A DNA stretch of 51,032 nucleotides from Beroe ovata (lineage: Eukaryota; Ctenophora; Nuda; Beroida; Beroidae), in the NCBI GenBank assembly GCA_946803715.1, contig CAMPET010000055.1:200197-251228 (forward strand), given 5' to 3'. The notes beneath the pieces were generated by a model. The model saw only the letters and a program-made list of their open reading frames with translations, had not been told where the DNA came from and did not search any database. Of this stretch, positions 1-13,700 are shown piece after piece (position 1 is the stretch's first letter; each line of letters opens with the position of its first letter). The position numbers were made by a program, and so were the translations under genes.

Positions 1-380
1 TTTCTAATGGTCCTTGAGCTATGGTAGAAGTTTCAAGTCAATCGGTCGATCCGTTTGGGAGATATCCTCAAATGCTCACTCAAACCGACATGTTTCCGGT
101 GGATAAGGGGTTATGGCGACCATAAACTCAGGAACTGATCATTGGATTGACGTGAAATCTTGGTTGTCCGAGTTTCTAATGGTCCTTGAGCTATAGTAGA
201 AGTTTCAAGTCAATCGGTCGATCCGTTTAGGAGCTATCCTCAAATATATACTCACTCAAACTGACACGTTTTGGTCTGATAATGGGTTATGTCGGCCCTT
301 CACTTCGAAACCGATAATCGGATTCACGTGAAATTTTGGTTGTCCTAGTTTCTAATGGTCCTTGAGCTATGGTAGAAGTG
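1..380. repeat. 172-base satellite, left array
   Basis: Tandem satellite of roughly 172-176 bases. The phrase TTTCTAATGGTCCTTGAGCT recurs at 1, 173 and 349, with well-conserved sequence between copies. The window opens in the middle of a unit, so the array continues to the left. The same unit in the same orientation closes the window at 50765-51032. No coding potential is evident. Confidence 0.93.
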
Positions 381-591
381 TCTGTTACGACAATTGAAAT
401 CTGGCATTAATCCGAGGATAAACTTTTAATTTTTAGGTAGGATAAGGATGCTGCTTACCTATGATCATACCCCACGCCCATTATTAAAGTTGTCACTCAC
501 TTATCACTGTTCTCAAGTAGCTGGACTCGGGTAATCCACTGCGAGGGCCGGACCGGGTAGTATTTCACAAGGATCAGAAACTGATCTGTAC

Positions 592-2302
592 CTGCCTGCT
601 CCCTGTCACATTTGTGATGGAGGTATCGGAACATCTGCGGTGTGGCATGTGGCGTTACATGTGGTGTAACATGTGGTGTAACATGTGGTATAACTTGTGG
701 CGTAAAGAAGTAAACCGAGAAACCTATTCAGCTCAAGAACGAGGTTTTCCCAATCAATTTTCACTTTCTAATTTTTTTTCGTAAACTTATTACGAATCAG
801 TGCTATTCTTATCATTATCAAACATAGTATCATCAACACTCTGTCTCTCTCTCCGTCTCACCTTGAGGCCACCAACCCCGGCAGTTATGATGATATCTCT
901 CCTGATATCGTACAACATGCAGAGTATCGTGCAGTTGTCTGCATCAAACACAGACGTGCGTTGCAGCATTGAGTTCAGCAGCTGCCGGAGAGAGAGTTCC
1001 TCATTTTGAGATTTTGGAATATTTTCAGCGATCTCTCTTCGTAAGAAACGGGAATTTATGTAATTCCTATATTAAACCAATTGAATGTCATTCAAACAGT
1101 GACAGTAACCTGTAGAGTGTTATCCTTCGCTAGAGCAAAGTAGATCCCGTACTTTGGAATGAAGATTATCTGTTTGAGCAATTGTTTCTTATTGGAGGAG
1201 TAGGTCAGCAATCTCTTATCTGAGAGGGGGGATGACATTTTATCACAAGAATTCAGTCGTTAAACAGTAACTGTAAGTTGACGAGCACGCTAAGTATCCT
1301 GCTCTTATAACTGCTTGTTAAGAGCTGTTTAACAAGGCTACACATTGAGTAAACAACATGCAGTTTAGTACGAGATGCGGCTGGTGACCTATAAATACGT
1401 AGCTACCAGAACGTCCTAGCATCACCAGATTAAAAACATGGAGATTGTGACGGCGGAGCTCGTAGTTTACTACTCGGGCCGTTATCAATAAACAGATGAC
1501 CTCGGTTTATAAATCAATGGGAATTTCCAGCAGCATCTGATAAGAAGATAAGCCGGTATGGCTGTCATCCATTGGCTTGTGAAGTAATGGCGAATACCAG
1601 TCACCGGACCTCTGCAGTAATACCAATCACTATGATCCCACCCACTGAGATACGGCTGTTTACTTTATCAAATTACTCATTGTTCCACCACAGCAAGTAA
1701 TAATAAACACTACCAGAGCACGCTATGCTTGCTAACTTTCAAACATATCGCATGCACCGCAGACGCGAAGACAGGGATATAGCGACGCGCGCCACACGCG
1801 CGCTCAAAATTGATCAAAATGTTCTGTGTTTATGTTCTCGCGCCGTACGTCTATCAAATCCACAGAGCCAGTCAACTCCGACGTTCTTGATACAGAAGAG
1901 AAGAAAGGATGAAGTCATCCATCACTTCCATTCATCCGGGAATACTTCTGTGTCTTTGTGATTCCAGTGACACGCGAGGAAGAAAGCAAGTACATGAAAA
2001 CTAATCATGTCTGATTGTCTGGAAATGATGTCTGTGGAATGGAGCAGGAACTCTCCCTTACAACCAATTTGCCACCAATTTGAACATTGGTGAACATTAG
2101 AACAGTGGAAACAACGTGTCAGTGGTAACAGTTCTGTGACAAACTCACCCTGACACTCACCTATTTGTGTGTCTTTGTTCCAATGGGTGATACCTGCCCC
2201 ATCTAACAGGGCAAAATCACCAGAGAATGGACTGTACGCGATACTGATGATGTCAGAGCTTTTGGTACTTTGTCTGAATGTAGCTCGACACTGGAATCCA
2301 TA
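592..2302 (-). CDS. WD40-type beta-propeller protein, partial (internal exons)
   Basis: Minus-strand exons recognised by splice sites and repeat-like strands: 2161-2302, 1110-1219, 862-999 and probably 592-634. Phases close between the first three (GT-AG, phase 1 then phase 0). The translated pieces alternate hydrophobic strands with turns typical of WD repeats, for example SIAYSPFSGDFALLD in the first, IIFIPKYGIYFALAKDNTLQ in the second and ILCMLYDIRRDIIITAGVGG in the third. This pattern resembles large ciliary WD proteins such as the WDR87/WDR97 group, but the assignment to a particular family is inference. The acceptor of exon 862-999 is weak; an alternative acceptor near 1068 gives a longer open frame but the wrong phase. 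The link to 592-634 and any exon further left (about 478-528) is uncertain. The 3' end was not found before the satellite. Upstream exons probably lie between 2303 and 4514. Confidence 0.6.
637..705. repeat. short tandem repeat, unit ACATGTGGTGTA
   Basis: Four to five degenerate copies of a 12-base unit (variants of ACATGTGGTGTA). It lies in the presumed intron between WD exons 592-634 and 862-999. No function is suggested. Confidence 0.7.
1795..1859. repeat. GCGCGC-rich dispersed element, copy A
   Basis: Shares the block CGCGCGCTCAA and, about 40 bases on, TCGCGCCGTACGTCTATCAA with 46866-46936, in the same order and orientation. The blocks are separated by poorly conserved T-rich sequence. 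It looks like a copy of a dispersed repeat or the end of a small transposon. Identity is judged by eye. Confidence 0.5.
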
Positions 2303-4377
2303 CTGATAAACCTGTGAATATTCAATGTAATAATATAGCTGTTCAAATTGGGACTCACTTCGTAACAGCTAAAATCCCTTCATTGGACCCAAAGTATGAT
2401 CATGGGACACAGTCCATTGGACTGTGTACCGTGATCATAAAAACTTCACAATATCCCAGAAGCCCTACAACGTCAAGGCAGCATATTGCCCAGAATCATG
2501 CGCAAAATTTTGTGCAGTGACGTGGTCGAGCTTTTAGGATACTGCTACAAACTTGGGAGAAACTTGACATCAACTCTTCAGACTGAATTGCAGGCATAAT
2601 TGCAGCCCAGTAATATCAAAACTCCAGACACACTGACCTGAACATCTTCACCAGACATAACTCTGCTTTTTGGTCATAAAGGATCCTGTAACGAGAAGCT
2701 TCATCATTGACAACGAATATACTGTAGGTACCTACAATCTACATACCTTTTAGTAGAAAAGTCTTGCCAAAACAGTGTTCAACCTCTTAGAACTTATTAC
2801 TAGAACTAATTAGAACTAATATCCTGATGATTGCCTTGTCATGAATACGTCCTGGTCTATTCATTAAAACTTGTAATTTGTTCTAAAAAGAACGTGAAAA
2901 ATTTAGGTATACCCTTCCTTAAACATCCTTAACAGTTGAATAATCTGTGCCGGTGATGTGGTCGGACTTTGAAAACCATTTAAATGATCATTGATTTATG
3001 CCAAAGAGTACAATATACTCTTTGTAATGGAGTATATTATACTGTGTGGGCTCCCAATGTCGAACACCACGAAAAATTTCCTAATAACCAGCCATTCAAA
3101 ATACACTTTGGCCAAGGCTATGTGCCTAGCCTGGCAAACGCAGTGGAGATACTTGCTGTATGGCATGTCAAACAAGGAAACAAAACCATGAGGTTCCCTA
3201 CAGACTACTCTGTTGCAACAAAGTTGACTGAATCACTGTTGTAACAAAATAACTGAGTCACACATTAAGCATTTAGGGGAAATTTGTTTCTGAGCACGGT
3301 GAGCTAGTTGATCAGGCTAGTCTACTCATTGGTAGTGGGGTCATTATTTGCTTTTATAATCTGAGACATACGAGACAATATATCCTGTGAGATTTCAAGC
3401 ATTTTGTGACTTACCATTAGATGAAGATCTCTGAAACTTAATCTTAGATGACCTCACTGCTGATAGTGATACCATTGATACCAGGATGTGGTGAGTGAAG
3501 CCTTTTCTGAGTGTGAGTCCTTACATACAATGTTCAAGATTTAGAGTACTTATAGTTTAAAAAGAGTATTTTAAACAGCAGGGGAATTATAAACTTTCAA
3601 GGGAATTAAACTTTCTCAATTAAACAAGGAACCGAAATTCGTTCCGTTTTCATGATAAGATTAAATACATGTTTATTGCGCGCGGCGCGTCACCTGACCA
3701 TGCCAATCAAATTTTTGAAGACGCCAGAATTTGACGCTGATTCACTGATATGTGATACATAGTATATTAATTCGTCTCGATTAAAAATTTCCAAGACAAC
3801 TAGGGTATAAATAGAATTATCATATTTGTGTTGCGCGCAGCGTGTAAGCATTTCGCACGCGCGCCGCTGCGCGCACTCATCGCGCGCGTACGTATATTTA
3901 CGACGCAGCACAAATCAGTACATATACATGCTCATGCTCGTCACTTCCCTCTTTTTTGTAACAACAGTGTAAAATTAAATAGTAATATACAATCAAATAA
4001 GTTCATATTTATGACTAAGGCTGGCATCCTGAATATATAAGTGGTGATTCAGTCCATAAAAATTTACTTATATTTGGAAGGCCGAAACATTGGAAAGTTG
4101 ACAGTAATTTTTAAGAGTACAGAATGGGTAAAAATCTAAGTTTGGATTATGCGAGAGGTTCGATAAAGTAAATTAAAAAGTAAATTACAATAAAATAACT
4201 CCCTTTTAAAATGTAAAAACTCGGTGTAAAATAATAAGCATGCATCTTGATATCGAGTACAGTTTACCGCACTAAAATAAGAGTCGTCAACGGGAAATGG
4301 TGATCACTGTCAAATGATGATCACTGCGAATCCACTGTTGAAGAAGTGAAGTTCTTACAAAATTCCTGAATCTCTAC
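2303..4377. other. presumed intronic DNA of the WD gene, no confident exon
   Basis: No confidently bounded exon was found in this stretch. On the minus strand an open stretch at about 3010-3125 reads with beta-strand-like character (VVFDIGSPHSIIYSITKS) and may be another propeller exon, but I could not close its splice phases with 2161-2302. A short candidate exon with a good acceptor lies near 2560-2590. At 3680-3900 there is GC-rich, GCGCGC-containing sequence in an AT-rich background. A plus-strand open frame at 2984-3244 shows no recognisable features. Confidence 0.45.
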
Positions 4378-4514
4378 TTTCTTGATTCGCTATTACAATC
4401 TGTAGTTATGTCATATTTCATTTTGACCGTGCTCACGTCTGCCTTTTCTGCAAATATCATCCGGAGATTTTCATTTCTATCCTTATCTCCCTCTTCAGAC
4501 ATACAAACAAACAT
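4378..4514 (-). CDS. candidate first coding exon of the WD-repeat gene
   Basis: Minus-strand open frame from an ATG at 4514 (MFVCMSEEGDKDRNENLR...) ending at a possible donor, AAA|GTAGAG, at 4378 (phase 2). It lies between the last exon of the TTC41-like gene and the WD exons, on the same strand, and has an RFX-like motif about 20 bases upstream of the ATG. No domain is recognisable in this N-terminal piece. Its link to the WD exons is by position only. Confidence 0.3.
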
Positions 4515-4533
4515 TGTTCCTGTCATGGTAACC

Positions 4534-4547
4534 GTTGTCATGGTAAC
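4534..4547. promoter_or_regulatory. RFX X-box-like palindrome
   Basis: GTTGTCATGGTAAC fits the RFX X-box arrangement (two half-sites around a central AT). It sits about 20 bases upstream of the candidate ATG at 4514 and downstream of the TTC41-like gene's last stop. RFX factors control ciliary genes in animals; function here is inferred from sequence and position only. Confidence 0.45.
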
Positions 4548-4715
4548 TGATCTGTGAGTTGTCTGGTGGGTTCTGTTCGGGTCGAGGAGAGGGAGGTGGC
4601 AGAGAGGAGGGAGGAGGGGTGGGTGTCTTCTCACACGACCTAATACAGACGACAACGAGTTAGCATAGATAACAACACATGATGTGTTGCTTAGCGGAAC
4701 TATGTCATGGTCAGT

Positions 4716-4729
4716 GTTGCTATAGCAAC
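4716..4729. promoter_or_regulatory. perfect palindrome GTTGCTATAGCAAC (X-box-like)
   Basis: A perfect 14-base palindrome with the half-sites GTTGC and GCAAC, 12 bases beyond the distal alternative stop codon of the TTC41-like gene. It could belong to the 3' flank of that gene or to a promoter for the WD gene. Similar sequences recur widely in the window. Confidence 0.35.
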
Positions 4730-4740
4730 TGCAGGGAGGG

Positions 4741-7700
4741 TTACCTGGATGGATCCTCCTCCTGCATTCGCTGTTTCCGGTTGTTACACTTCCTCATCCG
4801 ACGGAGAATGTCTTGCCAGACGGACGGTCGAGAGAACTTGCTCTGACGAATCTTCAGGGCGATCTGAAACACGCAGAGTTGCAAAAACGCAGAAAAGAGT
4901 CATTGTTGCTAGGATACGTGTTTTCGACACGGGGGATGGTTTATGCTTCACAACTTTACGAGCAGAAGAAGATGATACAACATCACAAAACCACATCATT
5001 GACACAACTCCTGTTCAGTGTTCACAACATGAAAATCACCTATCTTTAACCCTTCTCTGGCAGTTATGCTGCCGCCTGGCAATATCTTTCCAGAAACGTT
5101 TACTGTAACGCTTCTGCCGTATGGTCAGAGCGATCTGAAACCTCTCTTCCATAAGACACGTGACTCAAAAGTGACAAACAAACACACTAACAAACACACG
5201 TAAACAAAACATTCAAACAAACAAACACACGAACCTCGAAACACCCCAGGGCCTCCTCCCATTTCGACAGCTCCTCGTATATCATTCCCAGGTGGTAGTA
5301 ACACGTGGCGCGCAGCACGTGATCCTGACTGAGTACTTCCTCGTAAATTTCCAGAGCATTCTTGAAACACATCTCACTTTGCTCCCTATTCTCCCATTGG
5401 TGGTACAGGAATCCCTGAGAGGGAGAAATTGAAATAGTGTCTTGTATACGGATACTCCTCATTGTGTGTAGTACAGGACAGATTCTATTGAAATTCGTTC
5501 AAAGTTGCGCCTCAACAGAACGATCGCTGGGACCGTTCACTGATCCAGCGATCAATGATCCATAGAACTAGAAATCGACGATTCTGATCATTCTCAATCA
5601 TCTCCACTCACCTTTTCCTGCCAATTGAGAGCCACCAAGGGATGTCTCCAGCCGTAGTGGCGCATTCTGAAGTTGAGTGTCTTATCGAATATCTTGTTCG
5701 CCTTGGCAAACAACACCGCTTTTTCCGCCACGACCCCTCCCCTCCCCGGTCCGTTTGGGATCTTGTTTGCACGCTTTGCCAATAACCTAAGATTGGGAAT
5801 GAAGATCTGTGAAGTGAAGACTCGTCACCGGGTAATGGTTATTGATCAGTAAATCTGGACTCGGTGTCGAAAACCTTAAAATTTGAATTTTCGCCATCAA
5901 CAAACTAATCATCAATCGAAGAAGTAACCTCGATTTGTTGAATCTGTACATGTTGTAACCGGGTGATTTCTTGTAGTTGTTCAGCATGATAAACTTGTCC
6001 TTTGTTTCAGTCAACAAGTTTTCTGCCTCGTCTGAAAGACAAAGAATCATGAGCAAATGGAAAACTTTCCTCAGAATAGAATTGTGGTCTTACGAAGTCT
6101 GGCAAGATCACAACAAAAAAAACTCCTAGGTCGTCTCACCAAGTTGCTTGAGCAACAGCAACGTGGACACGATGTTGTTGTACAACGCACACTCCTCCTC
6201 CAATGTGTTCTCAGCGCTCGATTTCCTCAACTTCTCAATCGCTTCCAGGAAACTAGACCTGGCTTTTTGCCAATCCACCTTGTAGTAGTAGACCTTGCCG
6301 AGGGAGTAGTTGATCTGGTAGAGTAGGTCAACTTCCTTGCCGGGACAGAGCTTCTTCGCCTGTGGAAAAGGATGGACTGCTACAATCGGTTGGAAGGGAG
6401 GGGGAGGAAAATTTCCATCCGTTTCATACCTCTGAACGGCGAGCGATCTTGTCAAAATCAAGTCAACTAGATTACCCCCACTCACGTGTAATTACTGCTG
6501 ATAACTCACGTGTTTGAGTAGCTGAGTACCCGGTTCATAATCACAAATCTCCCCGAGGAACTGACCAGCTAGCCACGCTGACTTGGCCAGTCTCACGATC
6601 TCCTGGGGTGAAACACAATCCCGTACTTGGGATACCAGTCTTTCGAGATCTTCCTCCGCCTGCGGAGGAGTTAGACATGAGGCGAAGAAGATACGGTCAA
6701 TTTCTGAACAATATTTTATAAAATCTGGTGTTTTAAACTCGCCCCTAAGATAATTTCCACTTTTAGAACGCCTGATTCCTTCAGCAATAGTAACCCGAGT
6801 TTCAACTATTATATACCAGAGTATGCATATATCAGACGCATGATCTAAAGTAGAATCCCTGGACAGACGCGGACCAATGACCACGCCCCACCTCTCGTTG
6901 ACCACGCCCCACTTCTCGTTGACCACGCCNCTCCTGGGGTGAAACACAATCCCGTACTTGGGAAACCAGTCTTTCGAGATCTTCCTCTGCCTGCGGGTAA
7001 GTCAGACATGAGGCGAAGAAGATAACTTTAATTTCTGAGCAACATTTCATAAAATCTGGTGTTCTTAAACTCGCCCCTAAGATAATTTCCACTTTTAGAA
7101 CGCCTGATTCTCTCAGCAATAGTAACCCGAGTTCAACTATATAAGTATATACCAGAGTATGCATATATCAGACGCATTATCTAAAGTAGAATCTCTGGAC
7201 AGATGCAGACCAATGACCACGCCCCACCTCTCGTTGACCACGCCCCACCTCTCGTTGACCACGCCCCANTGACCACGCCCTACTTCTCGTTGACCACGCC
7301 CCACTTCTCGTTGACCACGCCCTACTTACCTGGTCCGGAGTTTCACCACACTCCTCCACTGCTCTGATCAGCTCCTTCCTTACCATGCCGTTATACGTCT
7401 GCGATGGTGAGAGAGCGTGTCAGTGTATGTTTGATTTTATTACATCGATAATTTTGGTGTTTATGTAATTGTGTAATGAACATTCCGTGATGAATTTCTT
7501 TGCTTTGTTGTACGTTCACTAGATTTCGCTAGAAGTTGTATGAAATTGATGATATAATTCTCTCAATTTGAATCTGTGAATCCTCTACCTGTGCTGGTCC
7601 GGGAACATTTGGCGCGTGTTGTTTCAACTCATCCCAATATCTGAACAGATCTATCTTGAATGTGTTGAACTGGTTTATCTCGGAACTGGAGCGGAACAAC

Positions 7701-10700
7701 TCGAAATACCGGGGAGTCCGCACAATCTCATGCAGCTTGCCCCACTCGTGAGCCTGGAAGGGGGGGTCGCATGAAATGAAGTGTTTTTCTTAGGAATGGG
7801 GCAAAGGAGAAATGAACGAAGAACAGAAAAGAGTCAAAATCTTGACGAGAGTAACATCAATGAGCCCAATGAGGCTGGCTCACCTGAGACCAGTGCCACG
7901 GAAGCTCCTCCAATACCCGCCAGTTGATCGGCTGCTTCTCGAAATACTTTGCTAGTTTCTGTGAGGAAGAGAGAGGTGGCTCATGTTATTGTCCCAAGTG
8001 AGCAAGTGCGACAGTCTTCAAAATATAATGATGATTGAATGCTGTCGTTTCATTATGGCGAAACACTCATTATGAAGTTCAACAAGAATTCCATTAGAGT
8101 TCATTTCACGGGGTAGCGGAGAGTTCATTTCTTACCGTGTGGTAGCAATTGTGTGTCCGTCTGAACATGCTTGGCATTCTCTTGAGTTGGTGAGTTGAGT
8201 ACTTGGCAGCTTTGATCACGTTTACCTCAGGATTACCACCCATTACCGAGCAGAGGACCTAGAAGAAAGTGAGATGAAGTGTGAGGTGAAGGAGATCACG
8301 CAATATCACGCAGTGTTCAGACACTCACGCGTGAAAGAATATCACGCAGAAGATAGAGAATAACTTACCGCTTTCTGAACACAACCGTGAGCCAATGAGA
8401 ATATCCCTGTGTGCTCCTTTATCAACGAGTCTTGAGCAGCCCTGTAGAAGGAAGCCCAGTCGGCGGTCTTAACCTCAGATGTGTCCCTGTAGCCGATCAT
8501 GTACAGTGCTCCCAAAATCTCAGTCTCAGTCAAACCTGAGAAAAGGAAAATGATCTACCTATGAGTTGGAGGAGTCAAGATATGGGTCACATAGGATGGG
8601 GTGAAATCTAGCAATATATACTTGAAATCTAACTTGAATTTTCCATCCTACCTCGTCTGCTCATAGCAATGAAACAGAGCGCATCCTGAACCCAGCCAAA
8701 CGGTTCATCGGCCTTGTGGTGGGTTAGTGAATTGTCACTCCACCCATAGTCCCTACACCATCTTATGAATATGTTGTACCACAACTCTTCTTGGGTCGGT
8801 GCCTGAAATAAGGACAAATCGGGGGTCAGACATCATTCGTGCTTTTTCTATTCCTCATCCTGGGATTAGGTATATCATGGACAATGTGAGTGAGCGTGTA
8901 CGAGTGAGCGCTGAGCGCCAGGGTAAAGTGAATGGTGCGAATGTTGATCCAAGGTCCTCTACTATACACCTCTCTCTCTCAATTTGAATAACCATGACCC
9001 CATTCTACCCCCTCTCCCCCCAGCACTCAACCCTCTCCATTGAACAGCTGCTAGCCCCTCATGAATATCAAATGAGGAGTAGTATACCTAGTGTCTCTTT
9101 CCCTGATAACTGGATCTCATAGATTCGGGCATGCCTTTTCGTCCACAACATTTTATGGGTCCCCAAAGTTTCGGTGACATTTCTTCGCTCACAACTTTGC
9201 ACCTCTCCCTCTTTCTAGCACCCCCAGTGCCTTGTTCGACCTTAATTGTTAAAAGAAGCAGATTATTCTCTATTAGAAATCGTGTAGATCATACATGTAA
9301 TATGCTTCCTTTTTCAGTACGTTTATTGTGGTGATGGCTCTATGTTTCATAGGAGCTAGAACACCAAAAAAGTAGTATATTTTCGTGTATAATGTGACTC
9401 AATTATACTCCTTTCTTTCTTGAACTTTGTTTGAACCATATTATTGGCACAAACCCAACTTTACACTCAAGTCGAATTTCACGTCGCGCAACTGATGCAA
9501 ACTTCTGCACCACATCGTTTTTTCTCATTAAATTTTCCCACGATTCATGTGCTTTAGTCTTCACTTTGATTATCTCTCTTTTTTTCTCTATCTCTCAGAG
9601 GTATGCGACAGGCACAGCTTAGTCCACCCCAGATGATGAACCTCTATCACCGGAGGAGAATCAGGAAGTACAACAGCGACTTCCTCCGGATGAAGAAGTC
9701 GACCCAGGTTTGCGAAATAAAGATTTCGAGAATTCTTGCGGAGAGCATTTGCGGAGAGAATTCTAATTCTAAACCACGGCACTCGAGAACAAATTCTAAT
9801 TTCTTTTCAGGAAAACATCCAAAGTAAAGTCCACTCGGAGCTCAAAGAAGAGGATATGTACAAAGACATGGAGTTCGAGTTGTTGAACGAGAAGGATAAA
9901 CTAGAGAGCAAGCTCCAGGAGCTGAATTTGAGGTAACTTGTCAAAATCCATAGCATCTATCTCGTGTTGTTCCCATAGCAACCATCTCGCTTTGTTCCCA
10001 TAGCAACCTTCTCGTGTTGTTCTAATAGCAACCAGACTCAACGAAACCAACCCCAGGTTTCAGAGATTGGAGGAGTTTAGTGAGTGTTACAGTTCAGTGG
10101 CTCAGAGTCTCTTACAGCAAGGGATGCTAACTCTAGCACTGCCCTGCGTTCTGTATGCTGTGATCTTCTTCATGTTAGCTAACACGGCGGAATCCACTTG
10201 ATCAAGGTTCGGGGAGGATGGATTGATGATTGAAATACTGCGATGTGAAGACTTAGTTTGTGCTACTTCTTGTGATTTACTATGAGATTTGCGCTACTGT
10301 TATAATTGTAAGAATTATGTTTGAAATCTGTGCGCGTTATTTCATACCTCGACGATGTTGTCGATGTGGGAGTCAACTTCTTCGTAAATCCCGAAAACCC
10401 GGAGCTCATTCGCTACAGCAACCTGAAATTCAAGATTTAGTAAAACCAAATACACTCGTATCATCATAAAAGACTTCGATAATTAGTCAACAGTATACAC
10501 CAATCAATTTCTCAACAGCACTTACCAAGTACATGGGATTATGGCTGAGATTTGTATTACAGATAGTGTGTAATTGCTGCGGATCAAGGTGTTTACAATA
10601 AGTTTCCAGGTGCTTCTGAACCACAACATTACGGTCCGAAACATCGGTTATCCCACCAAGAACATGCTCACTGTAGTTAGATTCGCCCTGGTTAAAACAC

Positions 10701-13700
10701 AACAATCAGAAAACCTCTTTTATTGTATTTATTCCTATTTATCTGGAAAATAGCTGCCTAGAAACTGATTTTACAAACACTATCAGTATTTTAGTACCAA
10801 AAGAATCGGGGTATAAGTATCTAGACTCTAGTAGAGTTAAGAGGAAATACTTACCTTGCTGTTATAGTTTCTAGTAAAGTAGTCATAGTGATGTGAGGGC
10901 GTTGTGCACGTGATGATTATCCTGCACGTGTCAGGGATCGAGTTGGGAAGCCACGTGAAATCCTCTATCACGTGACTGTGATCACTGTCTGCGGACACGG
11001 ACTCCAAACAGTCGATAGCCAGGACAAAACGTTGCTCTTGGATTGCTTGGTTGAAGTGCTCGATGTTATCCTGAAATGTAACAGTTCATTTGAACAGTCG
11101 TGACCTATGAGTAAGAACTAATTTCGAAATTTATTTCTACCAAAATTCGCGGGGTAAAGAATTTGAAGTTCTCCGATACCTGTAAAGTGCTCCACTGTTT
11201 GCTTGTGCATTCAGACAGAGGTACTTCCTCGCTTCCCTCCTCGATATTCACACCCAGAATTTGCAGTACGTTTTCTAACATCTGGTAGAGAGTGTGGTGT
11301 CATTGTGTCAATAATGAGCGCGGAGTTGATCGAGTGGTGTCATGAGAACAAGAGTATCAATAAGAATGGTCAGCTCGGTTGACATCACTTGTAATCACAA
11401 TGAATACTGCCAAGAAGTGGTGTCAAGGTGTAGCAAACTGGTGTCAAGACACGAATCCTCGGTGTCAACTCACATATGACAAATCCCTGCTGTAGGTACT
11501 ACACCCCACATAATGTGTAATGAGGGGCACATCTGAGTCGTATTGTAGAGCCCATCTTGACAAAAGCGTGGATTTACCACACCCTTGCTGACCAGTTATC
11601 AACAGAATTGGCTGAAAATGAGAGATGTCACTGCCTTCGTTTTCAATTTTTGTGATCACACAGCACACTTCTATTCACGCCTCATCATCGGCTGATTGGA
11701 GCTACAGACGTGATATTGTCGTGTGTGTGGCGCGCTGGGACTTTTTCTCAGATCGACGCGCCGCGCACAACGCGCGCGCGCCTGATCAAGGGATGTCAGT
11801 GATCAATGACACATGAAATAGTTTTCGCGCGTTACGCAAGATAGTGACTCAAGTGCTGGAATTAATTTGTGACATGTGTTTAGTCCACATAAATATTAAC
11901 ATTCGACTTGAGTCGTAGAATTAAGTTGTATAACAACAAAAATAAGAGAAATAGCGTGTTCTTTGAACGCAATACACGCTGGAATGTGAGAATTTCGACC
12001 TCCCCTGTTTTATAAACAGTTCAGATAGCATTGGGTAAGTAATTAACAAGCACTATGCATATTTGGGAGGTTACAGACGCAATAGTGACGTGAATGGAGC
12101 TTGCGACTTAAGTTATTACCAGCGGACACGGATTCACATACAGTATATGTGTACGAGATGACATGAAACTTTGGTATTCATGTGGAATATTGACTTTATG
12201 TTGTTGGAGAACTTCATTTGTAATTCAGGATTTTGTTTTGCACTGAAGTGTGTTTAAATAAACGAATTCCAGTGTGTGTTGAATAATGTTAACATTTATT
12301 ATGCGCTTCACTCCAACATTTAACAAACGGGGTATTTTGGAATTCGATACATGACTAGAAATTTTCAGGAAGGAGCAATACTTCATGCATTGTTTATGAA
12401 GGAGCAGCAATTCCCTTTTCATCGGTATCCCATTTCAATTCAATCAGTAAATTCGTCTGAAGTTTAGGGTGCAAAAACAGGGCAGATGTTCTACAATCAC
12501 ATATGTGATGGGAACAGCAGTTACACTCAACTGATATTAAAGTCTACAGTTACTGTCTATAACTTGTCTATAACAATGTCTACTATAGACACTACGTCAC
12601 ACATACCTTGCACTGTCAGCTGTACTATTAATAATGCTGTATTGTCATACTTATGTCACATTGTCAGTATGTCATGATGTCAGTGACAGCTGATTTAGAT
12701 TGTGGTGTTGACACCCAGTTCAATCATCCACAAGAATGTGCGGAATCAAATTTACAAATGTTTGATGTTGGGTCCCAGAATCGTTAGAATCTTAATGAAA
12801 TTTCATACTGATATTGAAACCTGTAGTTATTATATTCCGAGCAATTTTAATCATGTAGTTCATAGCGATTAAATCTAAAACTGAGAATTGAACATGCCTA
12901 TTTGCATGACAAACAGAAAACAATTCCATTGATCATCAACTTAGTTTTCCCCCAATGAAAATGTAAATATTTCGCAGTACCTATCAAGCAGGAAGTAAGC
13001 GTCGTAATGTTACTAAAAATAGCATATTGTGCTGAAAACTACAGGGTCGAATGACACAATCATTTGATTTACACATGAGCAGTCTGTGGTTAATGTTATG
13101 AAGTAATGAAGATCAAAATTGCGCAGAGGTGTGAAATTTTGAGGGAAACCCATGGGGTCTTTGTCTCTTCTCATTGTTCATTATCGTTGTTCATTCAAAT
13201 ATAATCTAACTCATTCAACCATTCCTGATTCCCATATAACAAGAATCACTTAGATTGATGTAGATTTATGTACTGGCTCGTATTCTGTAGTATCACCTTG
13301 CGAACACGACTCTCGTTACATGATAATAAGCTCTGCAACGTGCAGAAAAGTATTTTTTGTTGAAACGTTCATTGTACTCAAGTATAAATACCAATTGTAT
13401 TGTTAACATTGTATTCAAGAGGCAACTGCACCTACCACGCCAACATTTCTAAAACTGATTGATTTTGAATATGGTCTCTGCGACAAAGAAATTTCCAGTT
13501 CTACTTATTCAAAATCAATCAGTATTAGTTATGCGACTAATAAACAGTGATCCGATCATTCAGTTAATAAACATTTCTAAACTTTTAAAGTTATGTTAGT
13601 GGTGTGAGACCATAAAAATACCAAAAAATTCGATAATGTTGGGACAGCGGGACATTTCTAAATTTGTCGACAATCGACACCTCTACATGACATTTCACAG

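Noticed and set aside
6832-7386. Apparent extra TPR-gene exons with repeated Arg-Gly-Gln-Arg-Glu-Val stretches
   Set aside because: These come from the minisatellite and from the duplicated partial exon at the N joins; the gene closes in phase without them.
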